From positions 1 through 24,572 of the forward strand of contig LPNZ01001855.1 in the NCBI GenBank assembly GCA_001655205.1: a stretch of 24,572 nt of DNA, in the 5' to 3' direction. Numbering within the stretch: position 1 is the first letter of the stretch; each line of letters begins with the position of its first letter. Made by a program: the position numbers and the translations under genes. Shown here piece after piece: positions 19,512-24,572 of the stretch. Below the pieces are notes generated by a model. The model worked only from the letters and a program-made list of their open reading frames with translations. It was not told the origin of the DNA and made no database searches. The stretch is from Lenisia limosa. Its lineage: Eukaryota > Breviatea.

Positions 19512-21482
19512 ATGGATATAGTTCGGCTCCTTAAAGGAGAGTTTTCGGTTCCTCACGTAAGGTAATTTAAGCCAGCTCCCCTCTGGATTTGTTTTTACTA
19601 TTTAGTGTTAATGGGCTTGAAGGGATCGATGAAGTCCAGGACGGTTCTGCCCAAGAAAAAGGTAAGACTGAAGTCCACCTTTAAGGTCCCTTTCCATGTG
19701 TTCTTTTCTAATATATTTAGGAAGTATAATGCGGATGCTTTTGGCGTTCGCTATTTTCCTTGTCGGTATGCTGAACACCATAGTGTCATTGCAACTGCTT
19801 CTCTCCTTTCATTTCTAATCTATAACCCTTTTACTTTAACCTGAAAATTATGACTGGTAAAGGTGGAGCTGTCAATACATATATGGCAAACTTGGCAGAT
19901 CGCTTGAGGCCTCTCCCTGGTAAGTATCGCCCCAATAAGGCCTAACCCTTTCTTTCTTTCTACTCACGGCTTAGGTACTCCTCCACTCCCTGATATTGGC
20001 CACTACTTAATCCCTGAGATTTTACACCCTGAAGGACTTCCAGAATACTTCTTGGGTCCTATTTTGGTTGGTAATCATGCTATTATCGTCAGTGTTGACC
20101 GATCAAGATGACAACGTTTGCTTTTGTCCTCATTCACCCTCAACGACTCTGTATTCTCCGGAGAATCTTTGTTATTCAAGTTTGCGGAGAGAAATTAACA
20201 AGTTTGCCATTTGAAGAGCCTTTTGCCTTGGTCCTTTGGTCATGTTACATATTCAAGCAATCCATTTAACTTCGCTGAACTGTGGTCAAAACACATTCTA
20301 ACTACCAGGGTGTGATGTCTTTGCTTCGGGCACTAACAGTTGTGGTCACCTCACTCCCCGATCCAAAGTATGCCCCGTTTCAAACTTCCGTTTTTGTTTT
20401 CGTTTTCCTTTTTTTTTTATAACTCCAGTCCTCTTTGTCAAGATGTTGACCGCACAATGCGGCATGTTTTTCAGCCTATCAACCCTTTTGATTCGTAAGC
20501 AAGTTTTGTGACCATCAGCATTATTCGAGTTTTACTCAGCTTGCATGTTATCACCCATACAAACTGCAGGAGCGCGAATTTTTATCCAGACTTTAATTCC
20601 TTTATCATTGGCACCCTTTCACATGCTAATTGTCCAGACAAACGTGTGGCGATTTGATCTTCAGTGGGCACACTGTTGCTCTAATACTGGCGGGTTTTAT
20701 ATGGCAGGACTACACCAGACATCGGGGGATTCATGTATGAAGGGATTTTCACTTATGATGCGATTCAAGCTCTTTTTTTTTGACATTGAAGGTTGTGGTT
20801 TGGGCCCTAGTATGGACAGCAGTATTGTCTCTACTTGCGGCCAGATTCCATTATACAATTGATGTTGTCATTGCCTCAATTCTAACAATTCGAATTTGGA
20901 GACATTATCACCTCTTTATCGTGGTGCCAGAACTACAGGTATGCTGTGTAGCTTAGAATTTGGTTTTGGCTAACCTTTGAAGAAAGAAGACTGGTTTATG
21001 CAATTACTTGAAGACCAAACACAGAATAACCCAATGGCCATTTTGGAAGGCAGTATGAAGGTAGTTCTGGGCTGGACCTTTCTCTAAACTTTGGAAGGCG
21101 TCGCTGTCTCGCAAGACTCGAAGGATGGCCAAATCGTTTCACAATGTCCAAGATGCCATCTCAAACCACGATGAACCCTATCAGGTTTGGATACAGTGTT
21201 AAAGAAGTGTCACTTTCTAGGCTTCTGGTTTGCCTATTCCAAACACAGATTCAGATGCTAATGAAAATGATGGTAGTGTTTCTGTCTTTGTTACATAACT
21301 GTTACGTGCAGGTCTTCTTGAAGGTGACTTTGACTCCAGGGCAGCAACCCCACTTGAGTGTGAGGGTCGACCATTTGTTCCTTCTTCTTCGTATACCTCC
21401 CCTCCCCCTGCAGGTAGTCACCTTTATTGTTTATATTTCAGGAACAGTTGAGCCCCGGCCGCGGGTGCCGTGTGACCTTTGA
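19512..21482 (+). CDS. Sphingomyelin-synthase-like PAP2 phosphotransferase
   Basis: Polytopic membrane enzyme of the sphingomyelin synthase / IPC synthase group, which moves a phospho-head-group from a phospholipid to ceramide, usually at the Golgi or plasma membrane. The start at 19512 opens a short cytosolic N-terminus (MDIVRLLKGEFSVPH). Six hydrophobic segments follow, beginning with MRMLLAFAIFLV. Family landmarks: ADRLRPLPGTPPLPDIGHYL; the loop motif SLLRALTVVVTSLPDP; CGDLIFSGHTVALILAGF with the first catalytic His (20645-20674); and FHYTIDVVIASI with the second His and the Asp (20849-20863). The His-His-Asp set is complete. After WRHYHLFIVVPELQ comes a hydrophilic C-terminal tail of about 140 residues (RKTRRMAKSFHNVQ, PNTDSDANEND, SSSYTSPPPAGTVEPRPRVP) to TGA at 21480-21482. 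About 395 residues in all. The head-group (choline, ethanolamine or inositol) cannot be told. Confidence 0.87.
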
Positions 21483-21646
21483 TGAGTCTCTGTCGTGTTC
21501 TGTGTGTCGGTGTGTTTTCTTTTCTTTATTTGCTGTTTCCCTGGTTATTGACACCTTTTTTCGGATCTACTTGTTGTACTTTATTATTAATGTATCTTAT
21601 TTTACTTTGACAAACTTGTAGATGCTGAAATTGAATTTTATTAATC

Positions 21647-24555
21647 CTACTCATTCATAATGGCTTCGATTTGCTGGTGATGCTCGTACATCTTATGGAA
21701 AATCTACGCAATAAAGGAATACAAGTACCTTATATTTCTTGTTGTGATAATCAGCATCGTCCTGATTGGGGTAGACAATCGGGCCAGATTTGGTCATGCC
21801 TCTCATGGCATCGATAACAGTTCTAAAAAGTAATGTCTTCGTATAGTACATGATATTCATGCGCTCCCCACTCCCCACGAGTATTTTCCTGAAGCAGTAG
21901 CTGCAAGAATGGCGGACCCAAGTAAAACAGGTTCTGCAGTGCCAGGAATAACCAAATTGCAACCAGTCACATCAGAGAGTTGGGTCATAAATACTTTGTT
22001 CTGAGTGTGTCACTCAGAGATTCTTCCCACCTTAGAGAGACCACCAGCAACAAATACTGTAGAAATGTGGAATCCATTTGAATTGAGAGTGGAGATAATA
22101 TGCCGTGAACCATGGGCAACCTAAATGGTTAGACAAGGCTCATTTCATCTTGCCCACCGATTGAATAGCAGTCAAGTACTGAAGAGCAAGGTCATCGATC
22201 GTATTTGAGAGTATGAGTCCTGACACAACACCTGTGGATGTTAGCTTTTGGCAGCACAAACCAGTGAGAGAGGGGTTGGCACGGGGGGAACGGTTTCCAT
22301 GGAAATAGGGGAGCATGTGGAGCTTCCTAGTCAAATAGCACATGGGTTTCTAAACTGTCAACACAGTTGTCGCCTACCATGGACTTCTTTTGGAGTTCTT
22401 CAAGAACTGAGTTCAAATACTCATAGATATTCAGTCCCTTGGCAGATGCATTCTTCTTGGCAGCGTCGCCACATCCGTGACTATTGATGACATGGTCAAC
22501 TGGAAATGGGTCAGCAAACAGTCACTACTGCGTACTCAGTGCGCCCGATGCTGATTGTCCTCCTTCAGCAAGCCACACTCCAGGAATCATTGCTATACTT
22601 GTTACAAAACAGAATATGAAGAAAGAGCATCAGGGAAAGGACTCTTTTTCATCGCATACAACCGTTGTACCATCATACAGTATATCATATGATAATCCCA
22701 ACAAACATCTTACATTATACGGTATGGTAATCAATAGTGATACCGTCCCGTCACCACTAACCACTTTCATAGGGCCCCCAGACACCCTTGACAAAGAGTG
22801 GGCCGTCTTGTTGGTTACTGCATGCCATGAAGCAGGAAGAGGTTCCGCTGATGAGTGCAAGACGATTGTCAATTGTGTTGAGGCTTGCCTGCGCAGTAAG
22901 ATAGAACTGACACGCCTTACCTCAGGGCAGCAGTCACAATCTGACGCAATGACACCGAGTCCACCAGCGTGGGCATCAATGATAGACACTCCGACTGCGG
23001 TACCAGGCTTCAGTCCAAGTTCCGCAGCGGCTTCAGAAGAGAGGCCGGGATGGACGGGTGTTCCCATTGGCAAGACCTTTTGTCCTGCATACTTTATTCT
23101 CCAAAGTCACTTACCGAGCCGGGCGAAGTTGTCCGACACCAGATCATCAAGACCAACCATGGAGAAGAATTCCTTATTCCACCCATCTTGTGAATCAACA
23201 TAAGTCATCTTGCACGTCGTGCTAGAATATGAGATGTTGGTCCTGATTAACTCTTACCTGCAAAGAGAACGAATGTTGGAGCCAGTAGCGCGACTACAGT
23301 AATAAAATGCCAGTGATCGATCAACACCCTGCTGTCAAGGTTGTATAAGAATGCCCAATAAAAAACCCTTTCTTACTAAGTCAACCAATCAGGAAGGTCA
23401 AAAAAGTGGGTTGCTTTCTGAATTTATGAGAACCACTCTGAATGCAGTCTAGCATTGAAAGTATCTACCCTCTCCACCTGATAAGTGCTGGGGTGGTGTT
23501 TCTTGAGCCATAAAACCTTGGGAATCTCCATTTCAGGCGAAATTGTGGATCCAACATATCTGCAATATTACGGGAGACAATTTGAAAAAAATCAAGCCTC
23601 GAGGAAGAATATATAATGTGATTAATATCATATGTCTTATAGCAAGAGAAGATTAGAGAAAACCAGTCACATACTTGAGAACACCATGGTTTGTGGAATT
23701 AATGAAGTCGGCTTCTTCAATTGCCCTGTGGTCCATCCTATTAGAGTGAGTCCATAATTCTATCCGGTAAAGAAGAGCGCCCCTTACCAAACAATAACAT
23801 TGAAGTCCTCATTGCCGTCTGTGTTAACTATTAGGGTGAGAATACAAACGGTTGAGGAGCAATGGTGGTAGTATGTTATTTGTTTTTGTGTTAGATCGAA
23901 ATTTAACAAGGAATCAAAAACCAATCCTTTATAAATATTTATAAATATATCCTAGTATATCTAAGATATTTATATCATAGTGTATAATAGCAATAATAAT
24001 AATAGATAGTAGTAGATAATAACAAACAGCAAACCTGGAAGAGACTTATCTTTCTCATCAACAACAACCAAAGAACAGGTTGCATCAAACCCTATGAAGT
24101 CAATTTACAAGAAATACAACAAGACAGCAATAAAAATCGACACCTACCCAGCCCTTTAATTCCCTCAGGTTCGACCTTGGATTCTTCAACAACAGATTTG
24201 ACGCATTTGCAGATACTCTCCCAGATGTTGGTTGAAGACTAAAACATCACCATTATTAAACTCTCAAATAATAGTACATTAGAAATATGGCAATAAAGCA
24301 ATAAAGCATATAATCTGAGTCAAAGAATGAAAGGAATGCAAACCTGTTCAAAAAATAAGTGCTCAGGATTTCTGGTAACAATCTCTTGAACGCTAAATAA
24401 TGAAATATTAATTATTACTTAATCAAATTAAGAAACAGAGGATGATAAAGACGAAAAGAAACCCACGCAGAGGAAACAAGGCTACCATCTGCTGTAAAGA
24501 GACCTGCCCTTGCACTTCCTGTTCCGACGTCAATACCAATGTAATACTCAGACAT
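21647..24555 (-). CDS. FGGY: FGGY-family carbohydrate kinase (D-ribulokinase-like)
   Basis: ATP-dependent sugar kinase, closest in motif order to animal FGGY and bacterial ribulokinase-type enzymes; D-ribulose or a related pentulose is the likely substrate, by family. Start at 24555 ([20 protein letters not shown], the N-terminal phosphate-binding loop). In order: [199 protein letters not shown] and [19 protein letters not shown]. The last exon reads [17 protein letters not shown], with stop TAG (21649-21647), after a 25-nt intron at 21704-21728. Both actin-like domains are complete and no broken motif is seen. Convergent with the upstream gene (164 bp). Confidence 0.9.
23880..24032. repeat. 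AT-rich simple-repeat tract in an FGGY intron
   Basis: The intron holds ttataaatatttataaat units (about 23931-23948), then aataataataatag and tagtagataataac repeats to about 24024. It is simple-sequence expansion with no coding content. Confidence 0.6.
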
Positions 24556-24572
24556 TTTTGGCTCCTTACACC

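Noticed and set aside
19227-19556. Minus-strand ORF of 109 codons between the BUD22-like and SMS-like genes
   Set aside because: Low-complexity Ser/Pro and Lys content produced by G-rich and T-rich tracts; it overlaps exon 1 of the SMS-like gene and shows no family features.
22484-23203. Plus-strand ORF of 239 codons
   Set aside because: It is antisense to the FGGY kinase exons, whose minus-strand translation carries clear family motifs; the plus-strand protein has none.

Overview
The window is nuclear DNA from an intron-dense eukaryote. Evidence for this: every recognisable protein is broken into many short exons separated by GT...AG introns, mostly about 25 to 60 nt long. The families are eukaryotic (formin, CstF-77, delta-COP, BUD22/SRFBP1, sphingomyelin-synthase-like). 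There are no operons or bacterial ribosome-binding sites. The very small introns and tight packing suggest a unicellular eukaryote, possibly amoebozoan-like, but the lineage cannot be fixed from this window. Four N gaps (2891-2949, 5320-5414, 11817-11913, 12880-12922) interrupt the assembly; two of them damage genes.

Layout from left to right. (1) 1-4544, minus: N-terminal two thirds of a diaphanous-type formin (GBD/FH3, long coiled coil, then an FH1 built from a row of 33-39 nt micro-exons); its FH2 domain lies off the left edge. (2) 4869-7762, plus: CstF-77 (CSTF3/Rna14) HAT-repeat protein, about 20 exons, divergent from the formin across 324 bp. (3) 8126-11476, plus: CoA-disulfide-reductase-like flavoprotein fused to a C-terminal rhodanese, with a probable mitochondrial presequence and a 9-nt micro-exon beside the catalytic cysteine. 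(4) 12018-12797, plus: small Ser/Pro-rich protein of unknown function. (5) about 13033-15678, plus: unknown protein with a Pro/Val-rich front and a long charged coiled coil; its 5' end is unresolved next to a gap. (6) 15794-17043, minus: delta-COP that stops after the longin domain and linker, with no room for the usual mu-homology domain. (7) 17518-19146, minus: BUD22/SRFBP1-family ribosome-biogenesis protein. (8) 19512-21482, plus: sphingomyelin-synthase-like PAP2 membrane phosphotransferase with an intact His-His-Asp set. (9) 21647-24555, minus: complete FGGY carbohydrate kinase.

The genes belong to unrelated housekeeping pathways (actin assembly, mRNA 3'-end processing, redox/sulfur metabolism, COPI traffic, ribosome assembly, sphingolipid synthesis, pentulose phosphorylation). 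I see no functional cluster and no convincing new defence or mobile system. The points most worth a second look are the FH1 micro-exon array, the 9-nt catalytic micro-exon, the shortened delta-COP, and two small inverted-repeat elements inside introns. Exon borders were placed by eye from reading frame, GT/AG and family similarity, so individual borders may be off by a few bases.
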